From contig NC_088942.1 of assembly GCF_033473495.1 (NCBI RefSeq), positions 1,798,001 to 1,862,000 on the forward strand: a stretch of 64,000 nt of DNA, read 5' to 3'. A program made the translations under genes and the position numbers. The notes beneath the pieces were generated by a model. It was not told the origin of the DNA. It searched no databases and worked only from the letters and a program-made list of their open reading frames with translations. Below, in pieces: positions 43,761 to 54,097 of this stretch (positions within the stretch are counted from its first letter, which is position 1; each line of letters opens with the position of its first letter). This DNA is from Cercospora beticola (Eukaryota; Ascomycota; Dothideomycetes; Mycosphaerellales; Mycosphaerellaceae).

Positions 43761-45479
43761 ACTACTTACTTTAGTCTATATAAGCTTCTTAGGATTTATA
43801 GAACTATATTAGGTAGAATCTTAACTCCTAGTAGTAGAATTATAAAGATTTCTTCTTAAAGTTTGCTCTTAGTAAATATATTATTTATATCTACTTAGTA
43901 GAGTTCTAGATTCTTCTTATAAACTATAGCTATAAATACTCTTAAGGTATTATACCTAACTATTAGTATAAAGGTCTCTTAGAAATTAACTCTAAACTTC
44001 TAAGAGAAACCTCTTATAACTAGTCTTACTTTAAACTTCTTAATAGCTCTACTAATTAATCTCTTTATATTAAATATCTACTTAGATATAATAAGATTTG
44101 CTCTTTTAGATAGAATAACCTTTACCTAGGTATTATTACTTCTTAATATAGTTAGTTCCTTTTAGACTATATCCTTCTATATATATCTCTATTTAGGATT
44201 CTAAATTGCCTCTTTATAGGACTTTAGAATAGGTACCTCTTATCTCTATATAGAGACTTAAGGAGTAATTACTATAAATATAGACTCCTAAACTTCTAAT
44301 AGAGCTTCCTAAATCTACTTCTATTCTTAGTCTTAGACTTAGCTTAGGAATGCCTTATAATACTTAGTACTAGGCTCCTCCTTCTATCTATATTCTCTCT
44401 ATTTCTTCTAAAGTACTTATTTTATTACTATACTATAAGCTTTTAGCTCTAGGCCTAGTCCTTTATCTAAGATAGATCTCCTTCTTTTTTAGCTATAGGT
44501 TTAGTTTTAGTTCCTCTCCTAATCTCTATTTCCTTATAGGTCCTACTATATAATATTTAATCCTTTTACTTTAGAATATAGTCTTCTACTAGTACTAGGA
44601 CTAGCTTGTCTATTAACTTCCTAGCTTAGCTTAGGTAGTTTAGTAGTTCTACTTTTCTCCTACTAGAGTTATAGTTCTCTAGAGTTTTCTTCTTCTAGAT
44701 CCTCTATTCTCTAGTACTCCTTTTTATCCTTTAGTAGAGATAGTAACTATATAAAGAGTATTTAGCTAGGACCTATAGGTTTAGTTACTATAGCTATAAG
44801 TATAGTAGCTATAGAAAGTATAACTACTATTAGCTTCTTTAGAGGTCTACTAACTAGGTTTCTAATAGGTATACTATTTACTTAATTAAGCTTAGGAATA
44901 TTTAGCTCTATATCTCCTCCTTTCTTATACTTAAACTAAGTAGTAGTATTATAGGCTTTAATAGCTTTTATATTAGGCTCCTAGAAGAGCTATATTTTAG
45001 TAGTATTAGGAATATACCTAATAAATATAGTATCTTTGCTTCTATTTATTAGTTTATCTAATCTTATTCCTACTAGCTAGGACTTAGGATCTATATAGAC
45101 TACTGCTTTATAACTCTAAACTCTAAAGTATAATACTAAGAGTTAAATATCTTAAAAGGCTTCCTTAGGTAATACTTTAAATCTATTAATTTCTAAGCTA
45201 TTAGAAAGGGAATTTCTAATAACTATATAGGCTACTAAGGCTTCTAGTTAGAATTTAATAGGTATATAGGTATCTTCTAGTATTGCTCTTATATAGTTTT
45301 TAGAGGTTTAGATTAATCTCTTAACTACTCTATTCTAGATAGAGTTATATACTTTAGTTATATAGAAGGAAATTCTATATTCCTTCTCCTACTACTTTAG
45401 TATAGTAAGAAGCTCTCTTACTCTATTACTCCTTATAATCTAGAGAGAGTTTCCTAATTATAGCTTAGCTTTTACTTTC

Positions 45480-45800
45480 TAGTCTTTAAGGATACTTAGT
45501 ATATCTTCTCTAGACTTTATTAGGAAAGTCTATTTCTTTCTTAAGAAGTTATTAACAATCTTAAGCTACTATTTATATCCTAATCTTAAGATAGGTAAAG
45601 GACTATAGATATTAATAGAAACTAGAGATAACTTTTAGAGTTTCCTCTTAGTTTCTTTCCTTCTATATTTCTTTATTTTTGCTAAGGAATATACTCTATA
45701 AAATTAGTATTCCTTTAGAATAGGAATCTAAGCCTTTAAGTTAGATACCTTATATAGGTTTCTAAGAAGACTCTCTCTAAAATATATAAGTTTCCTATAC
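45480..45800 (-). pseudogene. Copia integrase core remnant
   Basis: Minus-strand fragments KIKKYRRKETKRK, LSLVSINIYSPLPI and IVNNFLRKK followed by FLIKSREDILSILKD follow the integrase core pattern (SIDICGPLP-type and VDNFSRK-type motifs, with the catalytic Asp positions turned to Asn by G-to-A change). It lies on the 5' side of RT in element orientation, which defines Copia and not Gypsy order. Confidence 0.75.
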
Positions 45801-47866
45801 TAAAGCTTCTACTATTCTTAGGTCTTTTCTTAGGCTTTAAAGATATAGGCTTTATTTTCTTATTTTTAATTAAAGTATAATATTATAAGCTCCTATAATA
45901 TATTATTAATCTTCTTAATAAATAGTATTCCTCCTAATAGTTTTATCTAGATAACTAGTTTTCTAAATAATAAAATAAGTATAAATTTTAGTAGTTAAAT
46001 ACTATACTACTAGCTAAATTAGTTCTAAGAAACAAGATTTACTCCTAGACTAGATATAAAGAGAATATTCTTAAGAATAATTTGTTTTCCTCTTTTCCTA
46101 TCTATTACTATATTTTCTATATATATAGCTATTAGATAGCTATCTCTAACCTTAATCTACTTTTTCCTCTAAAGAGGGTTTAGTTCCCTAAAAAGTAATT
46201 CTTAGTTAGTTATATATAATAAAGTATAGGAGTTAAGTAGCTATCTTAATAGTATATACTTGCCTTTTGCTTCTATAGTTAAGTATATAACTTTATTAAT
46301 ATTATTATTCTCTAATAGAGATTAAGATACTTTAGATACTATAGAAAGCTCTATATCTTCTTAGGTAGTATATACCTTCTTAGAAAACTTCCTTAAAGTT
46401 TATCTCTTCTTAAGAGATTAGACTTTTAAGTTAAGTTTCTTTACTATTTCTTTTAATACTTCTTTATTTAGTAAAGATCTCCTTCTAAATATACTTTCTC
46501 TAGGTAGTATTCTTCTCTTCTCTACTCTACTAGCCTATCTTAAGTTAATAGTTCTCTTAGTTTTATTAAAATATAGATACTTAGTAATACTTCTAAAATG
46601 CTTCTCTTTATAGAAGTAGTATTTTAGCTTTATATCTTAGATCTCTCTTCTTTTAGCAAATATTACTATTTCTTATAACTAGTATCTATACTATATTAAC
46701 TCCTCTACTTTAAGGAGTTAGAGGATTTCTTTAGAGTCTAAGTCCTTCTAAGCTTAGATAGTCTGCCTTATACTCTTATACTTAGCTAGGAGTATAAAGA
46801 GTAGATACTTAATTCTTATATTAGAAGTTTTATAGTATAACTCTCTCTAGTTAATCTCTATAATCCTTCTTCTAAGATTACTAAAGTAGACCTATAATTT
46901 CCTAATTATATTCTCTAGTTCTATTTTAAAGGTTATAAATTCTTAGATAATAGCTATTATATATACCTATTAGACTTTGCTATATTTCCTATATAGCTTT
47001 ATCTAGATATTATATACTCTTATCTTATCTATTACTTTATTTTAGTTATTTATATAAAGACTTTCTATTAGAATATAGATTGCCTTTATATTATTCTTCT
47101 ACTATTTTAGGCTAAACTCTAAAAATGTAGTACCTTTCCCTTTGCTTAATAAAGCTTTAGACGCTTTAGATTTAGCTAGAGTAAGTACTAACAATCCCTT
47201 TAAGTCTAAGATTATCTAGAAGATTTCTTTTCCTCTAAGTATATTCTCCTATAGCTTAAACTATAGTTTTTAGTTCTTCTTTATTAGGATTAGTATTCTC
47301 CTCCTATCTAATTTACTTATTAAATCTATTTCTATAAAATTAAATAAACAAATCTAAACTCTAGAAATATAAGCTCTTTTAATCTAATTAGTAGCTTCTA
47401 GATTTCTGCTTTCTCTAGTTACTAAGACTCTTCTTTTTTAGCTAAGATATCTAAGGACTCTTCTCTCTTATAAGAGTTAGTTAGGTTCTTAGATAGAGAA
47501 CCTCTAAAAAATCTACTTTCTTAGAAGAGTACTACTAGCTAGTTCTAAAGTATTAGTAGTACTTAGTACTTAGGCCTAGTCTTATCTACTTAGGTACTAT
47601 AGTCTAAAGCTAATCCTTTCCTCTTTATACTCCTTTAGTATACTTTACTAGGCTTTTCTCTATCTTACTTACTTTTTAGAGACTTCTAGCTTATAACTAG
47701 GATCTTCTAAAGCTTTAAGATAGTATAGATAGGATATGCCTCTAGTCTCTCTTATACTCTTTTCCTACTTCTTTACCTAATTAATACTATAGGTCCTATA
47801 AGAGATAATATATATTACTTTAAGGATAAGAAGGCTAACTCTTACTACTTAGAGCCTCTCTATAAA

Positions 47867-47881
47867 CTCGGGCTTATAACC
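47867..47881 (-). other. primer-binding site, half-tRNA-iMet type
   Basis: Directly next to the LTR the minus strand reads GGTTATAAGCCCGAG. GGTTATGAGCCC would be the exact complement of the initiator-tRNA-Met anticodon stem-loop (GGGCUCAUAACC); one G-to-A change, as RIP makes, separates them. Priming from a cleaved half tRNA-iMet is known for many Copia elements. This fixes element orientation and supports the family call. Confidence 0.8.
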
Positions 47882-48111
47882 TATTAAATTATATTCTCGT
47901 AGGCACTTATCGGATAGATATAATATAGTAGAAGTAGAGATAATAAGTAGGAACTAACCGAGTTAATTATATTAGTTAGTTATAGGTTATATCTTACTCC
48001 TAAGATAGGTATTAGCTAGGTTATATAACCTAGTATTATATAACCTATATTACCTAACTCTAATCTCTAAAGTATCTCTTAGAATATCTAACTAGACTAT
48101 ACTTTCTAATA
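47882..48111 (-). repeat. Copia 5' LTR (right)
   Basis: 230 bp, aligned without gaps to 42005-42234. Differences lie in the CACTCG/CACTTA stretch, GGTAT/GATAT, AATCTA/AACCTA and TCCCTA/TCTCTA. Each copy holds some of the T/A variants, so mutation continued after insertion. Confidence 0.92.
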
Positions 48112-48116
48112 GTAGA
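48112..48116. repeat. target-site duplication of Copia element, right copy (GTAGA)
   Basis: GTAGA follows the right LTR immediately and equals the five bases before the left LTR. Confidence 0.9.
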
Positions 48117-48530
48117 ATTTATATAGAGAGATACCTACTCTAAGAATAAGTAAGAAAGAGTTAGATATAGGATTAATATAGATACTAGCGTAGAAACTAA
48201 GACTATATATATAGGCTTAAGTCTCTAAGCTAGCTAGTAGGTAAGAGGATCGGGCTCCTAAGTACTAATAATATAAGAAATAACTAAGGAGAACTACTAT
48301 AAAGGATCTAAACTATTAAAATAACGCAAATTGTCCTAAGGAGAACTAGAAACTACGGAAGCGGCAGGCTATATAGAGCTTACTATAAAACATAAAGATA
48401 TAAAGAGGTTTTTCTACCGGAGTACTAGTACGAGAGCTTTTCCACCTACGAAAAATATAGAGCGTGCTGCTTACTCTAGTTAAAAGAGGTAGACCAGCGT
48501 ATAAGAATTATCTATCTATCTACTAGCTTG

Positions 48531-48544
48531 GTCCAAATTATGAC
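48531..48544. repeat. right copy of 14-bp direct repeat flanking the RIP island
   Basis: TACTAGCTTGGTCC, identical to 41349-41362, preceded by a TATC run. From the next base on the DNA is normal in composition, and the stop codon of the siderophore transporter follows 50 bp later. Confidence 0.75.
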
Positions 48545-48593
48545 AACTGGCTTGTTTGGACATCATCAGCTTGTTGCTGAAAGGGTTGCTGTC

Positions 48594-50683
48594 TCAGTCG
48601 AATCTCATCGCATCAGGAGCGAGAGGTTCTTTGTCGCTTTCCACCTTCTCGCCTTCGGCTTCTTGGAGATTGTTGCCATCACTGTGCAATCATCAGCGGA
48701 GATCTGAACAACGAAAGGATGCGAACTTACCCCAACTTGTTGTTCGGCATCAGCAGCGCAAGAATCACGACAGGAGCTGCTACCCATAGGGCAACGACTG
48801 TCATATATCCCATGACATCCGAATACTGCCCACAATATTAGCATGTCGAACAGACTTTTCGGCCAATTACTCACCGCAGCTGCAACAGCCTGCCGGTCTT
48901 GAGATCCCCATGCCGGCAAAGTCCCCGTGATCGAATCGTAAAGGCTGTCAATTTCTCCTGGTTTGGCATTTGCACCCAGACGAGAGCTCAATCGTTCTTT
49001 CATGGACGTCGTATAGATACCACCTGCGGTTGCAGAACCGATTCCGCTGCCCATATGTCCCGACATAGCGATGAGAGCCGTCACTCCAGCAAGCTCTCCG
49101 TGGGAGACGGGGATTTGAGCGGCTACAAACATTGTGGTCTCGAGGCAGCCGCTTCCGAGGCCTTGAAGCATCTGCACTGCGAAAAGCTCGAGCGTCGTGC
49201 TGTCGTTCGTGCGGATCCGGACCATCAAGCCGTAGCCAACAAGTCGGATTACTGAGCCAATCACACATACCCACTTGTATGATCTCGTGCGGTAGACAAG
49301 CCACCCGACGCAGATGCCTGTGAGAAGCGTGGTCACGCTGTGAATAGAAGAAAGATACATCGCGTTGCGAGCTGAGAAGTTGTGGGCTGCGATGGACCAT
49401 GGAACCAGATACGTGTGCGTAATTTTGTAGCCGCAACCGTCGATGGCATAGCCGACAAATGCAATGGTGATTGGGCTGATTCGCAAGTATCTCAGTGGCA
49501 AGACAGGATGTCGTGCTACCAGCGCTTCGTATGGCACAACCAGCACCAGGAGTACGATGCCAGTAATGATCAGAATCTTGACCCAAGCTGAGTTCCAGTG
49601 ATCAGCGCTTTGCGCGGCCAGAGTGACAGGAAGCAGAACAAGAGCGGCTCCAGTCGATATTAGCAATGAGCCTCCGACGTCGATTCGAGAGCAGAATTCT
49701 GAGAAGGACATTTTCCTTGAAGTTGCATATCCAGCTCGTCTGGCCTTACGCTGCAAAGATAGCAAAATCGCTACAAGCAAGCTTCCGCCGATGGGGGTGA
49801 TGAAGACAAACATGCCGTAGCCCCAGCGCCAACCAATTCCATTTTTGACTTGATCGACGATGATTCCGGATGCCCAGGTGACGACCACAAAAGGGCTGTA
49901 AAGCAAATTTATCGCGAGAGTCCTGCTTCGCATCGATGTGACATCCGAGACAACGATCATGTTCGTCAACGCAATTCCGGCCTGGCCAACTGTGAAGAAA
50001 ATGGACCCGATCAGATATGTGTTGAATCCTGGAGCGGAGGCGTGTAGGACATATGATGCCACTAGGAAGAGCAGCATTAGCATATAGGTTTCACTTCTTC
50101 CAATCACGTCAGAAATCTTTGCGATCGGGATCTTGACGCCTGCTGAGATTATGGCTCCGATCACATCCTGATGATGGGTGCACAGTCAGCAAGTATTAAG
50201 GCAGCTTGGTAAACTGTACTTTCACGTACCAGTGTGCCCTGCATGGACAGATCCATGAAGTCAGAGAGCGCATAGGTCTCGTAAGAAGAAGTTATGGACA
50301 TGTCGAACTCACTGCTGGATGTTAGGGTTTTGTACGGCACGAGGCAGTTCAGATGGAAAGACTTGCAATGTCAAGACCAGTAATGCAAGTCCAGCGACAA
50401 ACAAATACTTGTCCCATTTGCGCCACACAGCGACCACGCCTTCCATCATGGCGGCTCCGCCATAATCATCGTCGAGCTTGTCATATCGGGACTTGTCGTT
50501 GACGAGCCGGCTCGAGGCTCCAGCATACTCGTCTTCGTCCAGGCTCAAGTCCACGCTTTCAGCTCCATCGGCGTTGAGCGGATCGAGCTCAACATCTGCT
50601 GCCGCATCTCTACTGCCTCATCATTAGCCCCTATGACTGAGAAACAGCAGTATTCACTTGCGGGAGAGGTTTATATCTCGCAT
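48594..50683 (-). CDS. MFS siderophore-iron transporter (SIT family)
   Basis: Six exons: 50658-50683, 50363-50609, 50230-50307, 48875-50167, 48731-48825 and 48594-48681, 608 residues, all phases consistent. It begins MRDINLSRKDAAADVELD; the cytosolic N-terminus is acidic. About 14 helices follow, starting YLFVAGLALLVLTL, then ITSSYETYALSDF, KIPIAKISDVIGRSETYML and, at the end, YSDVMGYMTVVALWV and LLMPNNKLGDGN. These are typical of fungal transporters that import ferri-siderophores by proton symport. Less certain joints are intron 1 (TAG or a CAG three bases earlier) and intron 2 (donor GTCTTT, acceptor GTGAG), chosen because they restore the family pattern and avoid a TGA. Expected regulation is by a GATA iron repressor; only a weak GATAA word (minus strand near 50965) is seen. 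Confidence 0.92.
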
Positions 50684-51031
50684 CCCGATGCGTTTCGCTG
50701 GCCTTGTTGACCATTCTGTGCTTCCGCCGCTCCCCAAAAGTATGGGAGTATCGTGTACAGACATAGCCCAGCAAGATGACAGCAGGTCATTTCTCCAGGC
50801 TCGCATTGACCGCGCTGTCCTTGTTCGAGATCCCGGGGTATTGATAGCAACTTTAATTCTCAAAATCCCGGTTGTAGCGCCAGCCTGGACGCTTTCGGCA
50901 GCACATCGGACAAAGACCAACAACATGCAGCGCAAAGCCAACATCAATCAATACATTCGTAACTCTTTATCTCACTGAATAGAACTTGCTCTACCGCCGC
51001 CACTACTCTATACACATTATCCGGGAGAATC
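50684..51031. promoter_or_regulatory. promoter of siderophore transporter, 3' region of secreted-protein gene
   Basis: 348 bp between tandem minus-strand genes. Two GATA words occur (TGATAG near 50838 and GATAA on the minus strand near 50965), neither matching the fuller ATCWGATAA iron-repressor site well. Nothing else seen. Confidence 0.35.
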
Positions 51032-51658
51032 TCAGTTGCGTCCACGGCCAAAGTTGTTGAATTGTGGCTGAATGCATTCTCCTTGACTGCCAGTGCTGCT
51101 TGCGAAACAGGTTGGCTCGCCGCAATAGTTCCAGTCCTGAGGCTGAGGGGGGCCGAATCTGTTGAATCTGCCTCCACCACCTCCGCAGAATTGCTGGGAG
51201 TCAAATGTTAGCTACTCAGCAGGTCTTGAAAGATTCGGGTGCCACTCACGAGTGTGCGATAGTCAGGACTGCAGATGTAGCCGAAGCCCTTGACTTGTTC
51301 GCATGAAGTGGGGCCACGGGCTCGGTTGGCTGGGTTGTATTGTCGGCCATAGTAGCAGGACAATTCATTCGGGTCGTTCTTGACTCCCTGGCCTTGGGAC
51401 TGCCAGCAATCGTTGAAGCCGCAGTATTCGCTTGTGACCTGGACGGGGCTTGAATTGAAGTCGCAGTATTGTACTTCAGAGCCGTCGCGGTTACAGATCT
51501 GTTGCCGCCAGGTTAGATACACTTCGACACTACGTGTGCCATGTGCTTCATACATAGCCAGAGTTGCCGAAGATCTCATTGCAAGAGCGGGGAATGTATT
51601 GGGCCATGCTGCTGGCCGCCATGGACGCAACAACGAGAGCGAGTTGTGTGAACTGCAT
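51032..51658 (-). CDS. small secreted protein with 12 cysteines (candidate effector)
   Basis: Exons 51554-51658, 51250-51498 and 51032-51193 join in phase to 171 residues. A clear signal peptide (MQFTQLALVVASMAASSMAQ) is followed by a mature chain with 12 cysteines, Tyr/Gly/Asn/Gln-rich, for example SEYCGFNDCWQSQGQG, YGRQYNPANRARGPTSCEQ and FCGGGGGRFNRFG. An even cysteine count suggests six disulfides. It ends with a Gly/Arg/Asn-rich tail (FNNFGRGRN). I know no domain for it. Small size, signal peptide, many cysteines and a location near a RIP-affected repeat island are the usual marks of effector candidates, but a wall or adhesion role is equally possible. Same strand as the siderophore transporter; not an operon. 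Confidence 0.85.
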
Positions 51659-52294
51659 GATTGCTGATTGTGGCTTTGCCTGAGAAAAGATAACGAGTGA
51701 CTGTTGGTGAGTATGAGATGCGAGGCGAAGAGAGAGGAGGACCAGACCGCAGGCGTTCCACTTCCTATGTGCCAACTGTGGAGAGGTCCTTGCCCTACAC
51801 ACTCATCACATCCCCAGCATGCATGCCATGAGCTTGCCGTTGCTGCATTGGAGCGGGACCTCCGGCACTGCCTCTTGCAGGAAAGACGAAATTGCCACAG
51901 CCAAATATACCAGGCCCATACAGCCCGTGACTGCTTTCAGGAGCGCGTAGAAACCAAGGCTCTGCGCAATCTTCAGGGCAAACTTCAGAGCTTATTGGCG
52001 AAGCTTGGAGCTGAAGTTAAAGTAAAGTATGCTGTCGTATCATCCCTGCTCTTGGCTTCTGGACCGCTCCAGTTCGTTGTCATGCGACTGTCTTTGCTGG
52101 GTAGTCGATCTAAATTGAAAGAGGTCTCCGCAGATTCCATGCGGCTTCGCAAATGGGACGGGACGCAGTGACTGGGATAGCCGGCAGACTTCGACAGAAT
52201 GTCGTCTCGACTTGTCAATGATTACTCTCGGATTTGTTTGTCAGTCCTGTCGTCGTGCTTCTCTGATCGTCGGACGGAAAACAGCGATGGATGC
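51659..52294. other. intergenic, promoter of the 12-Cys secreted protein
   Basis: About 640 bp between two minus-strand genes. A frame 51704-52171 (+, 155 codons) overlaps no domain and is antisense to the promoter; I regard it as chance. The rhodopsin-like gene could extend to 52215 by an extra splice (see that entry). Confidence 0.4.
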
Positions 52295-53503
52295 TCACTT
52301 GATGTCGACATCTATCGAACGCTGCACGGTGATAGATCGGGAGCCAGCGCTGATCTGTCGATTGCCAGTGATGTGTTCCGACGAGATGTTCGATTCTATT
52401 CGGCTCGTAGCTCCGTCCCATACTCCTCCGTAGGAGCTCTGGCGTCTTTTGCTCTGCGAAGAGCTTGATGCTTTCGACTTGCGCAGAGTGCGCCAGCTTC
52501 TTGGAGACGCCACGGATGAGTGTCTGGTATATGCCTCCGGATCCATCTCTTTTAAGGTTGTATTCATGAAGCTCGTATTCCAGCCCTTCAGGAAGATTCG
52601 GAGACAAGGGATAGTTGCCGCAACAACATTGCAGTGCATCTCCGATAGTCCAAGTATGATTGTCACGACACAAGAGAACGATAAATCGTCGAAGTCCATG
52701 TTGCCGATGTAGGCGATTCGTAGGCCGGCGAAGACGAGAACTGGAAAGCGCGAGGCGAATCCGAGGAAGACTGCGATCTTTGTGCTCCGGCTCATCTTCA
52801 GGCCGCGCACCAAAACAGCTGGGTATACGATCATGACCACATCTAGCACCATGCCCAGTGCCTCCACTGTAGCCCATCTTGCGAGAAAAGAGTCGCGCGA
52901 TGTGCTCCCAATTTTCCAAGGTTCGGCCATGTTTCGATCGACAGCAACGATCAAGATGCCAGCAACGCCATATATGACGATGGCGTGGATAATTGCTTTC
53001 GCAGCTGCTCGCGATGATAGACGATTGAAGAGAAAGCCCACTGCAAGCTTACTCAAGCATAAAGCCAGCACGAAGAGGATACTCGACGTGTACACAAGCT
53101 GCAAAACATTTTAGCATTGGTAGATTGTCGCCACCGAAGCCACTGAACTCACCTTGTCAACAACATCCAACTCTCGTGGTGTTAGAAGTCGCGATCTTTC
53201 TCCGAGACCCCAAGCCACCGCACTGAGTAGTGTCCCCGTCTGTGCCGTGGCCACCAGCTTCGAATGTCAGCTATGAAGCTTGCCATCACAATGCGAGATA
53301 CCTGTGCGTACCGTCGCCGCCACACAGACGAAATCGTCCACACCAAACCGCTCCTTCCAAGGCCATCGCAGTAGTAGTCGGTTGGCCAACACACCTACGC
53401 TCGCTATAAGCCCGAGTATCGCCACAATCACGATCTGAGCTCCGTGGTCGTCTTCCGTAACGGCGGAACTGACCTCCAGAGTCGCCGGTGAGGTGTCTGC
53501 CAT
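52295..53503 (-). CDS. fungal rhodopsin-like seven-helix membrane protein (copy 1)
   Basis: Exons 53312-53503, 53153-53257 and 52295-53098 give 366 residues. The extracellular N-terminus is short; hydrophobic helices follow (IVIVAILGLIASVGVLANRL, DDFVCVAATLVATAQTG, LVYTSSILFVLALCLSKLAV, AIIHAIVIYGVAGILIV and more), with LLTPRELDVVDK before helix 3, as in the Rhodopsin-domain integral membrane family of ascomycetes (PTH11-related in architecture). The C-terminal tail is cytosolic, Ser/Arg-rich. Members are thought to act as surface sensors, mostly without known ligand. The last codons ATC AAG TGA overlap a good donor (GTGAGC); splicing to CAG or AAG acceptors about 40 bp on would extend the tail by up to about 13 residues. 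It is divergent from permease copy 1. Confidence 0.88.
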
Positions 53504-54097
53504 CGCATCCTGTGTTGATCTTCAGACGGCATTGTCGAGACGCTATGTTAATCAAGTACAAGAGATTTGAGGTTGCGACGCATTCCGATGCTGTGGTCCC
53601 ACACCACTACACGCGGCTGGGCTGGTTGCAACCTTCGGAGAAGGCGATTGAGGTCCATTTCGTCACAGTTTTCAAATTGAAGCACACTCCTTGCGGGGTG
53701 CTACGCATCTGCAATCGAACCATTCGAAGCAATTAGGCACAATTCATGCAGTGGCTCTTCTGGGAGGTACGGTGCATTAGCGAGCGAAAAGGTGTTGCAC
53801 TGATATCCTCGGTCGGCTTTCCGTTCGTAGGTGTCTAATGCAGCACCGAAGCAAGGAGTTTTAAGTCCGGAATTTCTCGTTGCCGCAGTAGCGGCCTGAG
53901 TTACACAACATGAACAGAGGTGCGATTTGCAAGCGACGTGGCGTTCAAGCTGTAACGTGGGCGGGACACCACGTTGTTGTGATCGTTAAAAGCTTCTCCC
54001 GCACCATGGCACAAGTCCGTCCTTCGAGGCCCAGTTTCCAGGAATTCGATTATCTGCAAGACCTGCCGGTGCACCAAGTGAGCACAGGTCACGCATC
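53504..54097. promoter_or_regulatory. divergent promoter, 7TM protein copy 1 and permease copy 1
   Basis: 594 bp between two divergent start codons, almost the same size as the equivalent region between copy 2 genes (609 bp). No shared motif found by eye. Confidence 0.4.

Larger units (their letters stand above)
42005..48111 (-). mobile_element. complete but RIP-inactivated Ty1/Copia LTR retrotransposon
   Basis: A 6107-bp element bounded by 230-bp direct repeats and a 5-bp target duplication GTAGA. Orientation is minus: the primer-binding site abuts the right LTR, and integrase, RT and RNase H remnants follow in that order toward the left, the Copia order (integrase before RT). LTR ends read TATTA...TAATA, which is what RIP makes of canonical TGTTA...TAACA. 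All frames are broken by stops produced by C-to-T and G-to-A change, so the element cannot encode its own proteins. It lies inside an older repeat and shows no captured host gene that I can see. Confidence 0.93.
41363..48530. mobile_element. RIP-mutated transposon island (outer degenerate element plus nested Copia)
   Basis: From here to 48530 the sequence changes character: it is dominated by A, T and TA steps, CA and TG dinucleotides are almost absent, and no long open frame survives on either strand. This is the signature of repeat-induced point mutation, which converts CpA to TpA on both strands of repeated DNA. Subtracting the Copia element (42005-48111) and one copy of its GTAGA duplication leaves about 1.05 kb of outer element, 41363-42004 plus 48117-48530. 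Its right end is a short TATC run (48510-48530) just before the 14-bp repeat. A variable-length duplication and a simple-repeat tail suit a 5'-truncated LINE or a SINE-like element, but I recognise no domain, so the class is open. Confidence 0.85.

Noticed and set aside
41363..48530. Possible centromere or subtelomeric DNA because of high AT content
   Set aside because: The AT richness ends sharply at a 14-bp repeat and contains a delimitable LTR element, so RIP of transposons explains it; no telomere-type repeat is seen.
51704..52171. 155-codon plus-strand frame between the secreted protein and the 7TM gene
   Set aside because: No signal, domain or helix pattern; it is antisense to the promoter of the secreted-protein gene.
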